NCBI RefSeq assembly: GCF_001274535.1
Contig: NZ_CP012410.1
Span: forward strand, 496,001-560,000
From: Leptotrichia sp. oral taxon 212
GTDB taxonomy: Bacteria > Fusobacteriota > Fusobacteriia > Fusobacteriales > Leptotrichiaceae
Length of the DNA: 64,000 nt
Direction of reading: 5' to 3'
Under the pieces are notes generated by a model. It ran no database searches. It saw only the letters and a program-made list of their open reading frames with translations, and was not told where the DNA came from. This document shows positions 63,804 through 64,000 of the stretch, in pieces. The position numbers and the translations under genes are program-made. Every line of letters begins with the position of its first letter. Position 1 is the first letter of the stretch.

Positions 63804-64000
63804 GTGGGAATAAGGAAAAATATATTAAGTAAAGCATTGCTGTTTTTAATGGCAACTTTTACAATAGGAACTTTAAACGCAGAAACTGTAAATATAAAAA
63901 GTAATTATAATGAAATAACGAAAATCATCGGAGGAAGGAAAAAAGATGATTCGAATAGAACAAAAAGAAATTCAAAAAAAGAATTACGTGGAGTATGGGT
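63804..64000 (+). CDS. Start of a GHL10-type glycoside hydrolase (C-terminus off window)
   Basis: GTG 63804 after GAAGGGAGAAG. A signal peptide (about 1-26, TIGTLNAET) is followed by a charged stretch and then KELRGVWV, which is the usual opening of the GHL10/YngK (DUF187) domain. Only 65 codons are in the window. Exported; likely acts on cell-wall or surface polysaccharide. Confidence 0.65.
   Translation, partial: MGIRKNILSKALLFLMATFTIGTLNAETVNIKSNYNEITKIIGGRKKDDSNRTKRNSKKELRGVW

Overview
The window is AT-rich DNA from a Gram-negative-type anaerobe. It encodes outer-membrane proteins, TonB, a heptose-7-phosphate kinase for LPS and a secretin, next to a hisS-aspS pair of the kind common in Firmicutes and Fusobacteriota. 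That mix, the low GC and the very large two-partner-secretion (TPS) adhesin/toxin locus fit a Leptotrichia-like member of the Fusobacteriota. This assignment is inference; no rRNA marker is present.

Layout. (1) 1-10363: a heme (or other iron-porphyrin) acquisition operon: a divergent MarR regulator, ExbB, ExbD, a TonB-dependent receptor, a FecCD-type permease, an ABC ATPase, a lipoprotein binding protein and a TonB with a Ser/Asn/Gly linker. These are followed by a stand-alone DUF2470 protein, a fused DUF2470/HugZ/radical-SAM (HutW/ChuW-like) protein and a flavodoxin. Together they suggest uptake of heme and its oxygen-independent opening with flavodoxin as electron donor. (2) 10373-10814: a palindromic element and tRNA-Cys(GCA). 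(3) 11067-30036: a 2648-residue TpsA/CdiA-like protein with a C-terminal M91-like metalloprotease toxin and a signal-peptide-bearing candidate immunity protein. Three orphan toxin/immunity cassettes follow, then an outer-membrane barrel, the TpsB transporter and a MORN/YwqK-repeat lipoprotein. (4) 30265-36262: housekeeping genes: a frameshifted small gene, tmk, hisS, aspS, a zinc-ribbon protein, and a PTS EIIBC whose EIIB domain lacks the phosphoryl cysteine. (5) 36373-51373: a second graveyard/reservoir of TpsA fragments and polymorphic toxin/immunity modules (two toxin stubs with membrane immunities, an ART-like toxin with a helical-repeat immunity and DUF4291, an EndoU-like toxin, an unassigned chimeric toxin, a Tox-REase-5-like nuclease). 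(6) 51618-57551: a hypothetical gene and a compact type IV pilus/type II secretion-like operon (pilin, prepilin peptidase, three minor pilins, GspL/PilM-N-, GspM/PilO- and GspD/PilQ-like proteins). (7) 57702-64000: heptose kinase, ROK sugar kinase, MFS transporter, a GspF/PilC protein detached from the pilus operon, an O-methyltransferase, an EEP hydrolase and the start of a GHL10-type glycoside hydrolase.

The most unusual content is the TPS island. It holds one full-length TpsA, one TpsB, and about ten downstream toxin/immunity modules without their own secretion domains. Several are frameshifted or interrupted, and many are joined through near-identical 'pretoxin' DNA blocks that look like homology for cassette exchange. 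Two pretoxin copies carry an HExxH motif just before the toxin, which could be a protease domain involved in toxin release. All functional calls are from reading translated sequence and motifs; no database search was run.
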